From Croceibacterium segetis (GTDB lineage: Bacteria; Pseudomonadota; Alphaproteobacteria; Sphingomonadales; Sphingomonadaceae), in assembly GCF_011320115.1 (NCBI RefSeq), contig NZ_JAANOZ010000005.1:1-64000 (forward strand): a DNA stretch of 64,000 bases. The letters run 5' to 3'. The notes beneath the pieces are model-generated. The model made no database searches and was not told where the DNA came from. It was given only the letters and a program-made list of their open reading frames with translations. Position numbers and translations under genes: made by a program. Positions 27,608 to 35,457 of this stretch are shown here, one piece after another; the first letter of the stretch is position 1, and each line of letters starts with the position of its first letter.

Positions 27608-28898
27608 GAACATCCTCTTGCTGGGGTCTGGCGGGCGCGAACATGCGCTGGCGTGGAAGCTGGCGCAATCCCGCTTCATAGCCGAAGACGGCGGCGCGCT
27701 TTACGCCTGCCCGGGAAATCCCGGCATCGCTCAGCACGCCGAGCTGGTCGAGTTCGACGTGAGCGATCACGCCGCGGTGGCCGATTTCTGCAGCAGCAAG
27801 GCGATCGACTTCGTCGTCGTCGGCCCGGAGGCGCCGCTGGTCGACGGCCTGGCGGATTCGCTGCGCGAGCACGGCATCGCGGTGTTCGGCCCCTCGAAAG
27901 CAGCGGCGCAGCTAGAAGGCAGCAAAGGCTTCACCAAGGATTTGTGCGAGCGGGCCGGAATCCCGACGGCGGGTTACGTCCGCACGACCTCGCTCGACCA
28001 AGCCGAAGCCGCGCTGGGCCGCTTCGAACCACCTTATGTTCTCAAGGCCGACGGTCTCGCCGCCGGCAAAGGCGTGGTCATCGCCGAAACCCGCGCCGAG
28101 GCCGAAGAAGCGCTCGCCGACATGTTCGGCGGCGCCTTCGGGCAGGCCGGGGCGGAAGTCGTGATCGAGGAATTCATGGACGGCGAAGAGGCGAGCTACT
28201 TCGCCATCACCGACGGCGCGACGATCGTCCCGTTCGGCGGCGCGCAGGATCACAAGCGCGTCGGCGAGGGCGACACCGGGCCCAATACCGGCGGCATGGG
28301 CGCCTACAGCCCCGCGCCGATCCTCACCCCGCAGGTCCGCGGCGAGGCGATCCAGCGGATCATCGGCCCGACCGTGCGCGCGCTGGCCGACGCCGGGACA
28401 CCCTATGTCGGTGTGCTCTACGCCGGGTTGATGCTGACCGCGGAGGGGCCGAAGCTGGTCGAATACAACTGCCGCTTCGGCGACCCTGAGTGTCAGGTGC
28501 TGATGATGCGGCTCGAAAGCGACCTCGGCGAATATCTCTACGCCTGCGCCACCAGCAGCCTCGCCGCCCTGCCGCCGCCGAAGTTCTCCGACGACACCGC
28601 GCTGACCGTGGTCATGGCGGCCAAGGGCTATCCCGGCACTCCGGAGAAGGGGGGCCTGATCGACGGCATCGAGGCGGCCGAGGCGACCGGCGCGAAGGTC
28701 TTCCACGCCGGCACGGCGATGGCTGATGGTCGACTGGTCGCCAGCGGCGGCCGAGTGCTCAACGTCACCTCAAGGGCGCACACCGTCGCCGAAGCCCAGC
28801 AGAAAGCCTACGCCGCGGTCGACCGGCTCGATTTCGCCAGCGGCTTCTGCCGCCGCGACATCGGCTGGCGCGAGATCGAGCGGAGCAGGGGCGGCTGA
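27606..28898 (+). CDS. purD: Phosphoribosylamine--glycine ligase
   Basis: A 430-residue GAR synthetase, the second step of purine synthesis. It opens with [19 protein letters not shown], continues with [14 protein letters not shown], the ATP-grasp region ([21 protein letters not shown]) and the [20 protein letters not shown] signature. The start at 27606 gives the standard N terminus; an ATG 18 bases upstream would add an atypical leader. It diverges from xseA with overlapping start codons and abuts the next gene tail to tail. Confidence 0.97.
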   Translation: MNILLLGSGGREHALAWKLAQSRFIAEDGGALYACPGNPGIAQHAELVEFDVSDHAAVADFCSSKAIDFVVVGPEAPLVDGLADSLREHGIAVFGPSKAAAQLEGSKGFTKDLCERAGIPTAGYVRTTSLDQAEAALGRFEPPYVLKADGLAAGKGVVIAETRAEAEEALADMFGGAFGQAGAEVVIEEFMDGEEASYFAITDGATIVPFGGAQDHKRVGEGDTGPNTGGMGAYSPAPILTPQVRGEAIQRIIGPTVRALADAGTPYVGVLYAGLMLTAEGPKLVEYNCRFGDPECQVLMMRLESDLGEYLYACATSSLAALPPPKFSDDTALTVVMAAKGYPGTPEKGGLIDGIEAAEATGAKVFHAGTAMADGRLVASGGRVLNVTSRAHTVAEAQQKAYAAVDRLDFASGFCRRDIGWREIERSRGG

Positions 28899-29456
28899 TC
28901 ACGCCGGCGGCCGCGCGGCGGATACGTGCACCAATGTCGCCCCGCACTTCTGCGTGACGTTGAGCAGCTCGTACAACGCCTTGGTGCTCGCCGAGCCCAT
29001 GTCGACGGTGATCCACTTTTCGTCGACCGTCGCCGAGTGGATGAAACCTTCCACGCCCTCTCCGCGGGGGGCGGTTCCGTCCTCTGCCGCGAACCAGCGG
29101 CGGAACCAGGCGGAGATCAGCGGTGCGGTGTAAGCCCCGTTATGGTCCAGCCGCAGATCGTCCCACCACAAGTCGTCGAACTCGACGGTCAGGTTGGTCG
29201 AGCTGAACGAGAAGCCCGGGAGCTTGCCGGCCCGCTTCCGCGGGATGAGATCGCTCATCCGTTCCGGCGGCCCGGCTACATAGATGTCGGGGACGTAAGT
29301 GCGCGCGAACAGCCGGCTTTGCGGCATCACCAGGCGGCGGCCCGGTTCGGCCGAGGGATCCCGCTGGCGCTCCTCGGCGATGAAACCGATCAGCTGATCG
29401 ACGTAATCCTCGCGAACCGCGGCGATGGCTTCGCCGACGCTTAGCTTATCCGACAC
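28899..29456 (-). CDS. Hypothetical protein, 185 residues
   Basis: Not recognised. It is cytoplasmic with no signal or membrane segment. Distinct features are an aromatic-rich stretch (FDDLWWDDLRLDHNGAY), APLISAWFRRWF, and a single Cys in TQKCGATLVH. It begins at GTG 29456, overlapping the end of the acyltransferase/PRODH-like gene by 11 bases, and so belongs to the operon with adenosine kinase. Its stop is directly adjacent to that of purD on the other strand (TGATCA). Confidence 0.7.
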   Translation of the reverse strand: MSDKLSVGEAIAAVREDYVDQLIGFIAEERQRDPSAEPGRRLVMPQSRLFARTYVPDIYVAGPPERMSDLIPRKRAGKLPGFSFSSTNLTVEFDDLWWDDLRLDHNGAYTAPLISAWFRRWFAAEDGTAPRGEGVEGFIHSATVDEKWITVDMGSASTKALYELLNVTQKCGATLVHVSAARPPA

Positions 29457-31305
29457 CGAACCAGTCCTTCAGCGCCCACAGTGGCAGGTAGGGCCGGGCG
29501 AGGGCCTTGTCCGCGGCATAGGGCCACCAGCCCGGCCCGAACGGGTAATAGAGCCGAATCGGCACGCCGAGCTGCCGGGCCACCGCGGTGGCCCGGCGGC
29601 GCGGGAGCCCGCGCAGTTGCTCGAGCTCGCAGGGGGTTCCGCTATCGAGCAGGGTGCGCAACGCGGCATCGGCCAGCGCGGGATCGTGCGTCGCCACGGC
29701 CACGATGGCTTTGCGTCCGGCGAGGATCCCGGCAAGTGCCAGATAGGCCGCGGCTACTTCCGGCATGTCGGCTCGCGGGTCGGGCCACTCGCCTTTGACC
29801 AGGCGGATGCGGCAGGGGCCGGCGCGCAGCCGTTCCGCATCGGCCGGGCTGCGCTGCCAGCGCGCCGGGAGCGCCGCCCCGGCCGAGAAGGTCTCGGCCA
29901 GCGCGAGCGTTCGCTCGGCGTGAGCTTCGCTCAGCGAATCGAATGCCAGCGGCACGCCGGCCGCAGCGATCTCGCGAATTAGGCGCTCCTCGAAGCCGAA
30001 GGCTGGCGCCTTGAGCGCGAGGAGCGCGTCGCTGCCGGCCAGCTCCCCGGCAAGCTCGCGGCAAGCCGCGGCGACTTCCGCTGCGGTGGCGGTCGCGGCG
30101 TGGAAGTAGGCGGCAGTGGCCGGCCGGCCGAGGCGCTTGATCTTCCGCGCCGCCGTTGGGGGGGCGTCGCCCGCGACATGGCGCTCGACCCATCCCGGCA
30201 AGGCGTAGCGCGCGCCGCGTAACCGGGCTTTGAAGCGGATGCGGCCGCGCGCCCACGCGAGCCCGTCGGCCAGTCCGGCGACGAGCCCGGTGAGGGAATA
30301 GGGATAAGTCCGCACGCGTACGCATTCGTGCGCCTCGCGGGTCCACAAGTCGGCGATCCACGCTTCCGAATCGCCCATCAGCTCGAACCCGCTCAGCCCC
30401 CGCTCGGCCGCGTCGCGCAGCGCGTGGAGCATCAACAGCGTGCCTGGCGAGCAGCGGGCGTGGGCCTCGTCGTAGCCGATCTTGTAGAGCCAGTAGCGGC
30501 CGCTCCATTCGACGGCGAGCTGCATCGCCACGACCCGCCCGGCGATCCGCAGGAAGGCCACGCGCCCCTGGCCCTTCGCGCAGGCGCTGCGCAGATAGCC
30601 GCGGAAGAACGCCTCCTTGGCCGGGTCGCAGGCGATGGCCGTCCCCGCCGCGCGTTTCCAGCTCCTCGCCTCGACGGCGATCGCCTCGTCGAACAGCGCG
30701 TCGAACTCGGCCGGCGCCGGCGCGAGCATCTCGCAGGTCACCTCGCCGAATTCCGCGGCGCGGCGGGCCGCGCGGCGGAAGTCCGCTCGGCGGCGCGAGT
30801 TGAACCGGCTTTCCGGCTCGCGCCACTCCGGGCCGAGAGCGATGGTCGGACTCGCCGTCGCCGGGCGCACCGATACCCACCCGCGGCCCTTCATCGCGGC
30901 CTTTAGCCCGGCGACGAGCGGCGACGCGGCGGGAACCCGGGCCAGCTCGATCGGGCGCTTCTGCGCGGCCAGCTCGCGCGCCAGGCGCCCGGCAACCACC
31001 GCATCGCGGCATACCGCGTCACCCGGCTCGAACACTTCCTCGGCCCCCGGCATGCGCCAGCGGGCCCAGCGCCCGGGACCGTGGCACAAGGGCAGCTGCG
31101 CTTCGAGGCCGTCGAGCCCGGCCGCTTCGAACAGCCGGATCGGCATGCCGGCGAGCATCGTCCCGGCCAGCGAAGCGACGAAATCCGGCGATTGCGTCGG
31201 TAGCGTGGCGAACGGCTCGAGCCGTTGCCAGCCGAGCGCCAGCGCAGCGAGGCCGTCGGCTTCGCGCGGACCCCCCGCGGGCGAGTTGATCGGCGACTGG
31301 TACAG
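29446..31305 (-). CDS. Fusion of FemAB/BioF2-like acyltransferase and PRODH-like domain
   Basis: A 619-residue two-domain protein. The first 330 residues resemble the GNAT-fold acyltransferases of the BioF2/FemAB type (SRRRADFRRAARRAAEFG, FLRIAGRVVAMQLAVEW, YKIGYDEAHARCSPG, LMGDSEAWIADLW). The last 240 resemble the proline dehydrogenase barrel: RLVKGEWPDPRAD, AVATHDPALA, ELEQLRGL, IRLYYPFGPGWWPYAADKAL. In true PRODH the last motif carries two Arg for the proline carboxylate; here they read Asp-Lys. The frame is open upstream of ATG 31158 and reads as protein (LPTQSPDFVASLAGT). A CTG at 31305 with GGAGGG 8 bases upstream is the likely start. Confidence 0.7.
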   Translation of the reverse strand: MYQSPINSPAGGPREADGLAALALGWQRLEPFATLPTQSPDFVASLAGTMLAGMPIRLFEAAGLDGLEAQLPLCHGPGRWARWRMPGAEEVFEPGDAVCRDAVVAGRLARELAAQKRPIELARVPAASPLVAGLKAAMKGRGWVSVRPATASPTIALGPEWREPESRFNSRRRADFRRAARRAAEFGEVTCEMLAPAPAEFDALFDEAIAVEARSWKRAAGTAIACDPAKEAFFRGYLRSACAKGQGRVAFLRIAGRVVAMQLAVEWSGRYWLYKIGYDEAHARCSPGTLLMLHALRDAAERGLSGFELMGDSEAWIADLWTREAHECVRVRTYPYSLTGLVAGLADGLAWARGRIRFKARLRGARYALPGWVERHVAGDAPPTAARKIKRLGRPATAAYFHAATATAAEVAAACRELAGELAGSDALLALKAPAFGFEERLIREIAAAGVPLAFDSLSEAHAERTLALAETFSAGAALPARWQRSPADAERLRAGPCRIRLVKGEWPDPRADMPEVAAAYLALAGILAGRKAIVAVATHDPALADAALRTLLDSGTPCELEQLRGLPRRRATAVARQLGVPIRLYYPFGPGWWPYAADKALARPYLPLWALKDWFGVG

Positions 31306-31319
31306 TGGCGAGACCCTCC
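31303..31319 (-). promoter_or_regulatory. Ribosome site and probable CTG start
   Basis: On the minus strand GGAGGG (31319-31314) is followed after 8 bases by CTG (31305-31303). It is the only good ribosome site between the adenosine kinase stop and the first ATG (31158), and the 49 codons between CTG and ATG look coding. Confidence 0.5.
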
Positions 31320-31374
31320 GGCGCCCGATTACGCCGGAAGTCCTAAGAAAGCGCCAACTAAGGTGTTGGAAAGC

Positions 31375-32370
31375 TTACCCGAGTCGCTGCGCGACCAGCT
31401 CTCGCAGGTCTGCCTCCGAGCGCGCGCCGTAGTGCGAGATGATTTCGGCGGCACAGATCGCCCCCATTCGCAGACAACGCTCGAGCGGCTCGCCGTTGAC
31501 ATGGCCGTAAAGGAACCCGGCCGCGAACAGGTCGCCGGCGCCGGTGGTGTCGACCACTTCCTCGATCGGCTCGGCGGCCACTTCGGCGCGCGTCCCGCCG
31601 GAGATGCCGATCGCCCCCTCAGCGCTGCGGGTGACCACGAGCGTGGGCACCTTGCCATGAAGCGCGGCGATGCCCGCCTCGATGTCGTCGGTACCGGTCA
31701 GCGCGAACAGCTCGTGATGGTTTGCGAAGAGGATGTCGATCAGCCCGTCCTCGATCAGCGCGCGGAAATCGTCGCCGTGGCGGTCGATCACGAACACCTC
31801 GCTCAGGGTGAAGGCGATCTGCCGCCCGGCTTCGCGCGCCGCCTCGATCGCCCGGCGCATCGCCGCGCGCGGCTCTTCGGGGTCCCACAGGTAGCCTTCG
31901 AGGTAGAGCACCTTGGCCGCCGCGACCGCCTCGGGATTGAGCCGGGCGGGCGGGAGAAACTGGCTTGCGCCGAGGAAAGTGTTCATCGTCCGCTGCGCGT
32001 CGGGGGTGACGAAGATCAGGCAGCGCGCGGTCGGTGGATGGCCGGGCCGCGCGGGGGTGTCGAAATCGATCCCCGCGGCGCGAATGTCGTGCGCGAAGAC
32101 CTCGCCGAGCTGATCGTCGGCGACCTGGCCGATGAAAGCGCATTGCGCGCCGAGCGCAGCCAGGCCGGCGAGCGTGTTGGCCGCCGAGCCGCCCGAGATC
32201 TCGCGCGCCGGGCCCATCGCGTCGTAGAGCTCCTGCGCGCGCTCGGCATCGACCAGGGTCATTCCGCCATGGTTGAGGCCGAGCTCCTCGATCAGCTCGT
32301 CGTCGCATGGGGCCATCACGTCGACGATGGCGTTGCCGATGGCGATCACGTCATAGCGGGCTTCGGTCAT
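31375..32370 (-). CDS. Adenosine kinase (PfkB family)
   Basis: A 331-residue ribokinase-fold kinase. The motif ISGGSAANTLAGLA near residue 60 and the catalytic anion-hole motif DTTGAGDLFAAGFLYG near residue 285 are the two PfkB signatures. Family resemblance is to bacterial adenosine kinases, which phosphorylate adenosine to AMP. ATG 32370 has GGAG 5 bases upstream; a GTG two codons earlier is also possible. It is the first gene of a three-gene minus-strand operon with the acyltransferase/PRODH-like fusion and a hypothetical protein. Confidence 0.88.
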   Translation of the reverse strand: MTEARYDVIAIGNAIVDVMAPCDDELIEELGLNHGGMTLVDAERAQELYDAMGPAREISGGSAANTLAGLAALGAQCAFIGQVADDQLGEVFAHDIRAAGIDFDTPARPGHPPTARCLIFVTPDAQRTMNTFLGASQFLPPARLNPEAVAAAKVLYLEGYLWDPEEPRAAMRRAIEAAREAGRQIAFTLSEVFVIDRHGDDFRALIEDGLIDILFANHHELFALTGTDDIEAGIAALHGKVPTLVVTRSAEGAIGISGGTRAEVAAEPIEEVVDTTGAGDLFAAGFLYGHVNGEPLERCLRMGAICAAEIISHYGARSEADLRELVAQRLG

Positions 32371-32486
32371 TCTCACTCCAGTCCAACTTGGGAAGCCGCG
32401 CCTTAGCGGCGGAACGTGGCGCGGCCAAGCGCAGCCGTGGCGCGACGATTGACTTGGCGCCCCGGCGCTTGCACTTCTGGACCCGG

Positions 32487-32942
32487 ATGGTGAGGGTTAC
32501 TCGAAGCCAACGGCTGCGCACCGCGGCTTTGCTCGCGCTGCCTTTGCTGGCGGCCTGCGCCGCGGTGCCGTCGGCTCAGCCGCAGCGGTCCCCTGCGCCG
32601 CAGCAGCGGCCGCGCTCGAGCGCCGTCCCGCCGAGCAAGCCGGTGCCGCCGCCCAAGCCGGTGTTCCGCGCCCCCGAGATCCAGCGCTTGCCCGGGCTCG
32701 AGAGCGTGATCGACAAGGATGCTGCCGCGCTCACTCGCGAGTTCGGCAAGCCTCGCCTCGAAGTCCGCGAAGGCGACATGCGCAAGCTGCAGTTCGCCGG
32801 CGAGCCGTGCGTGCTCGACGTCTACCTCTATCCGCTGCGCCCCGGCAGCGAGCCGATCGCCACCCATGTCGATGCCCGGCGGGCGAGCGACGGACTCGAC
32901 GTCGACCGCGCCGCGTGCATCGCGGCGCTGTTGCGGCGCTAG
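32487..32942 (+). CDS. Hypothetical lipoprotein with Pro-rich linker
   Basis: A 151-residue lipoprotein. The signal peptide has the lipobox LLAAC. A Pro/Gln/Ser-rich linker (about residues 35-72) leads to a small globular domain (LESVIDKDAAALTREFGKP, REGDMRKLQFAGEPCVLDVYLYP). The globular part resembles short sphingomonad outer-membrane lipoproteins of unknown role. The long upstream open frame is antisense to adenosine kinase and was not included. Confidence 0.75.
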   Translation: MVRVTRSQRLRTAALLALPLLAACAAVPSAQPQRSPAPQQRPRSSAVPPSKPVPPPKPVFRAPEIQRLPGLESVIDKDAAALTREFGKPRLEVREGDMRKLQFAGEPCVLDVYLYPLRPGSEPIATHVDARRASDGLDVDRAACIAALLRR

Positions 32943-33012
32943 AACGGCACGGTAACTCGCATTTAAGGGTATTTGCGTACCCTGCGCGCGAGATCAGGGG
33001 AATTCTTGCGCC

Positions 33013-33954
33013 ATGACCATGCACTTCAGCGATATCGCTCGCCAGGCGGCGGCCGACGGTGCCATCACGCCAGACGAAATCCTCGCGCTTCGCCGTGACG
33101 GCTGGGGCGACGGGCGAATCACGCCGGACGAAGCCGACGCGATCTTCGCGATCAACGGCGTGCTCGCCGAGCGTTCCCCCGAGTGGTGCGACTTCTTCGT
33201 CGAGGCGATCGGCGAATACGTGCTCAACGCGTGGGAGCCGAAGGGCTACGTCACCGATGCCCAGGCCGCCTGGCTGATCGGCAAGATCGGCGCCGACGGC
33301 AAGGTCGATTCCATGGTCGAGCTCGAAGTGCTGCTGCGGCTGCTCGAACGGGCGGCGAACGTGCCCGACTCGCTCAAGGCCTACGCGCTCGAGCAGATCG
33401 AGCGGGCGGTCATGAACGGCACGGGCCCTACCCGCGACGGCGGCTCGCTGTCGGATGCCTGCGTCAGCGAGGCCGAATGCCGCGCGCTGCGCCGGGCGAT
33501 ATTCGCCGTCGGCGGCGACCGGCCGGCAGCCGTGAGCCGGCGCGAGGCGGAAATGCTGTTTCGCATCAAGGACGCGACGCTCGGCGCTCCGAACGCGCCC
33601 GAGTGGAAGCGCCTGTTCGTCCAGGGCGTCGGCAACTACCTGATGGGCTACGCCTCGCCCGACGCCCAGCTCAGCCGGGACCGCGCGGCCGAGCTCGAAG
33701 CCTTCATGGCCGACTCGAGTTCGAGCATCGGCCGCTTCATGGCGCGAATGGCCCGCGGCGCGCCGAACGGGTTCGGCATGGTCTTCGGCCACAAGGCCGT
33801 CGCGCCGGGACGCGAGCAGCAAGTCGCCGAGGCGCAGGATGTCACCGGGGAGGAATGCGCCTGGCTCGATGCCCAGGTCCACGCGAACGGCGAGGTCGAC
33901 GAATACGACCGGGCACTGCTCGCCTTTATCGCCGAGGAAACCGGCGGCAAGTAA
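33013..33954 (+). CDS. Hypothetical protein with internal duplication
   Basis: A 313-residue soluble protein I cannot assign to a named family. It contains two related halves: residues about 16-135 (ITPDEADAIFAINGVLAERSPEW, FFVEAIGEYVLN) and about 160-310 (VSRREAEMLFRIKDATLGAP, PEWKRLFVQGVGNYLMGY). Each half has short Asp/Glu-rich turns such as GADGKVD and HANGEVDEYD that recall EF-hand or TerB-like loops. No signal peptide or catalytic motif is evident. It stands alone between a lipoprotein gene and the end of the SUF operon. Confidence 0.7.
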   Translation: MTMHFSDIARQAAADGAITPDEILALRRDGWGDGRITPDEADAIFAINGVLAERSPEWCDFFVEAIGEYVLNAWEPKGYVTDAQAAWLIGKIGADGKVDSMVELEVLLRLLERAANVPDSLKAYALEQIERAVMNGTGPTRDGGSLSDACVSEAECRALRRAIFAVGGDRPAAVSRREAEMLFRIKDATLGAPNAPEWKRLFVQGVGNYLMGYASPDAQLSRDRAAELEAFMADSSSSIGRFMARMARGAPNGFGMVFGHKAVAPGREQQVAEAQDVTGEECAWLDAQVHANGEVDEYDRALLAFIAEETGGK

Positions 33955-34125
33955 TCAGTCGAGCGGGGCTTCGGCTCCACCTTCGAGCGGGAGCGGCCCG
34001 CGCGGTGGCCCGACCGGCGCGGCAAGTTCCGCTTCGGGCGGTTTGCGCCGGTTCGCGCGATTCACGTGGCTTTCGATCCGGCGCCCGAGATCGTGCAAGC
34101 GGCGCGAGGAAAGGCCGTCTCTCAT
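33955..34125 (-). CDS. Small hypothetical protein at the end of the SUF operon
   Basis: A 56-residue basic-then-proline-rich peptide. Its ATG at 34125 overlaps the sufA stop (ATGA), the usual sign of translational coupling, which is the main reason to accept it. The N-terminal half (LSSRRLHDLGRRIESHVNRANRR) looks like an amphipathic helix. No family is recognised. Confidence 0.5.
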   Translation of the reverse strand: MRDGLSSRRLHDLGRRIESHVNRANRRKPPEAELAAPVGPPRGPLPLEGGAEAPLD

Positions 34126-34478
34126 ACCGTAAAGCTCTCGCCGCATCCGCAGGCGCCCTTGGCGTTCGGGTTCTCGAACACGAAGCCGGCGGCGAAGTCG
34201 TCCTCGCGCCAGTCCATCGTCGAGCCGACCAGGTAGAGCACGCTAGCTCCGTCGATGTAGAAGGTGCCCCCGGGGGTGACGATCTTTTCGTCGAACGGCG
34301 CCTCCTCGCTGACGTAGTCGACCGAGTAGGCGAGCCCGGAGCAGCCGCGGCGCGGGGTCGACAGCTTGACCCCGATCGCATCGGCAGGCGCCTGGGCCAT
34401 CAGCGCGGCCACGCGCGCCTCGGCGGCGGGGGTCAGCGAAACGGCGGCGGGGCGCTGGCGGAGTGTGGTTTCGGTCAT
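34122..34478 (-). CDS. sufA: SufA-type iron-sulfur carrier (HesB/IscA family)
   Basis: A 118-residue A-type carrier that receives Fe-S clusters from the SufBCD scaffold and delivers them to apoproteins. The three conserved cysteines are present: one in RRGCSGLAY and two in ACGCGESF. The start at 34478 is preferred over an ATG six codons upstream. It is near the distal end of the SUF operon and overlaps the GNAT gene by four bases. Confidence 0.92.
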   Translation of the reverse strand: MTETTLRQRPAAVSLTPAAEARVAALMAQAPADAIGVKLSTPRRGCSGLAYSVDYVSEEAPFDEKIVTPGGTFYIDGASVLYLVGSTMDWREDDFAAGFVFENPNAKGACGCGESFTV

Positions 34479-34966
34479 GCAAGCTTCTTTTGCCAATACA
34501 GCGCGTGCCCGGCTGCGGGATCAAGTTGGTAGTCGCCATAGCCGAGCGCAAGGTAGAGCGCCTTGGCGCGATCGTTGCCGCTGAGCACTTCGAGCGTGAT
34601 CTTGCAGGCGCCGCGCCGGCGCGCTTCCCGTTCCACGGCTTTCATCAGGGCACGGCCGACCCCGCGGCCGCGATGCCCGGCCAGCACGCTCATGTCGTGG
34701 ACGTTGACCAGCGGTTCCGCAGCGAACGTGGAAAAGCCCGTGAAGCAGTTGGCAAGGCCGACGGGCTCGCCGTTCAGGCGGGCGATCATCGAGAATGCGC
34801 CGGGTGTCGCGGCGAGACCCGGCACGACCGCCTCGCGGGTATCCCGGCAGAGCGGAGCGCCGCCGCCCATCGGGTCGCGCGCATAGGCGTCGAGCAGCAT
34901 GACGAGGTCGGCCGCATCGCGCGGGTCGGTGTAGTCAACCAGGTCGACCGCCAGTTGGGACGCCAT
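34475..34966 (-). CDS. GNAT-family N-acetyltransferase in the SUF operon
   Basis: A 163-residue acetyltransferase with the acetyl-CoA motif A, VLAGHRGRGVGRALM, and a C-terminal LEVLSGNDRAKALYLALGYG. Substrate unknown. ATG 34966 is used; a TTG at 34975 overlapping the sufT stop (TTGA) would add three residues and couple translation. Its place between sufT and sufA suggests co-expression with iron-sulfur assembly, though many such passengers are unrelated. Confidence 0.85.
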   Translation of the reverse strand: MASQLAVDLVDYTDPRDAADLVMLLDAYARDPMGGGAPLCRDTREAVVPGLAATPGAFSMIARLNGEPVGLANCFTGFSTFAAEPLVNVHDMSVLAGHRGRGVGRALMKAVEREARRRGACKITLEVLSGNDRAKALYLALGYGDYQLDPAAGHALYWQKKLA

Positions 34967-34971
34967 CGTGC

Positions 34972-35457
34972 TCAAAGCATGCCCAACTCGAGCCGCGCTT
35001 CATCGCTCATCAGGTTCGGGCCCCACGGCGGGTCCCACACCAGATTGACCTCGGCATCGCGCACGCCGGGCACGGTGCTGGCGCGCAGCTCGACCTCGCC
35101 GGGCATCGATTCGGCGACCGGGCAATGCGGCGTCGTCAGCGTCATCGTGATCGCGACGTCGCCCTCGTCGGTGACGTCGACGCCGTAGATCAGCCCAAGG
35201 TCGTAGATGTTGACCGGGATTTCCGGGTCGTAGATTTCCTTGAGCGCGTCGACCACCCGCTCGTAGAGGTCGCCGCCGGGCTCCCCCGGAGCGGCGACGG
35301 CGGGCTGCTGCGCGAGGAAGCCCTCGAGGTAATCCTTCTTGCGCTCGAGCTTGTCGCCCGCGCTTTCCTCGACTGCATCGTCCACGCGCGCCCGGGGCGG
35401 CGGAGTGACGCCGTCCACTTCCTCGACGTCGAAGCGCTTGTCGGCTTCCTCGTTCAT
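34972..35457 (-). CDS. sufT: SufT-like MIP18 family protein (DUF59)
   Basis: A 161-residue protein with a variable acidic N terminus (1-60) and a DUF59/MIP18 domain: DPEIPVNIYDLGLIYGV, then TTPHCPVAESMP with the conserved reactive Cys, and VWDPPWGPNLMSDEAR. SufT proteins assist Fe-S maturation in SUF operons. It overlaps sufS by four bases and is followed by the GNAT gene. Confidence 0.92.
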   Translation of the reverse strand: MNEEADKRFDVEEVDGVTPPPRARVDDAVEESAGDKLERKKDYLEGFLAQQPAVAAPGEPGGDLYERVVDALKEIYDPEIPVNIYDLGLIYGVDVTDEGDVAITMTLTTPHCPVAESMPGEVELRASTVPGVRDAEVNLVWDPPWGPNLMSDEARLELGML

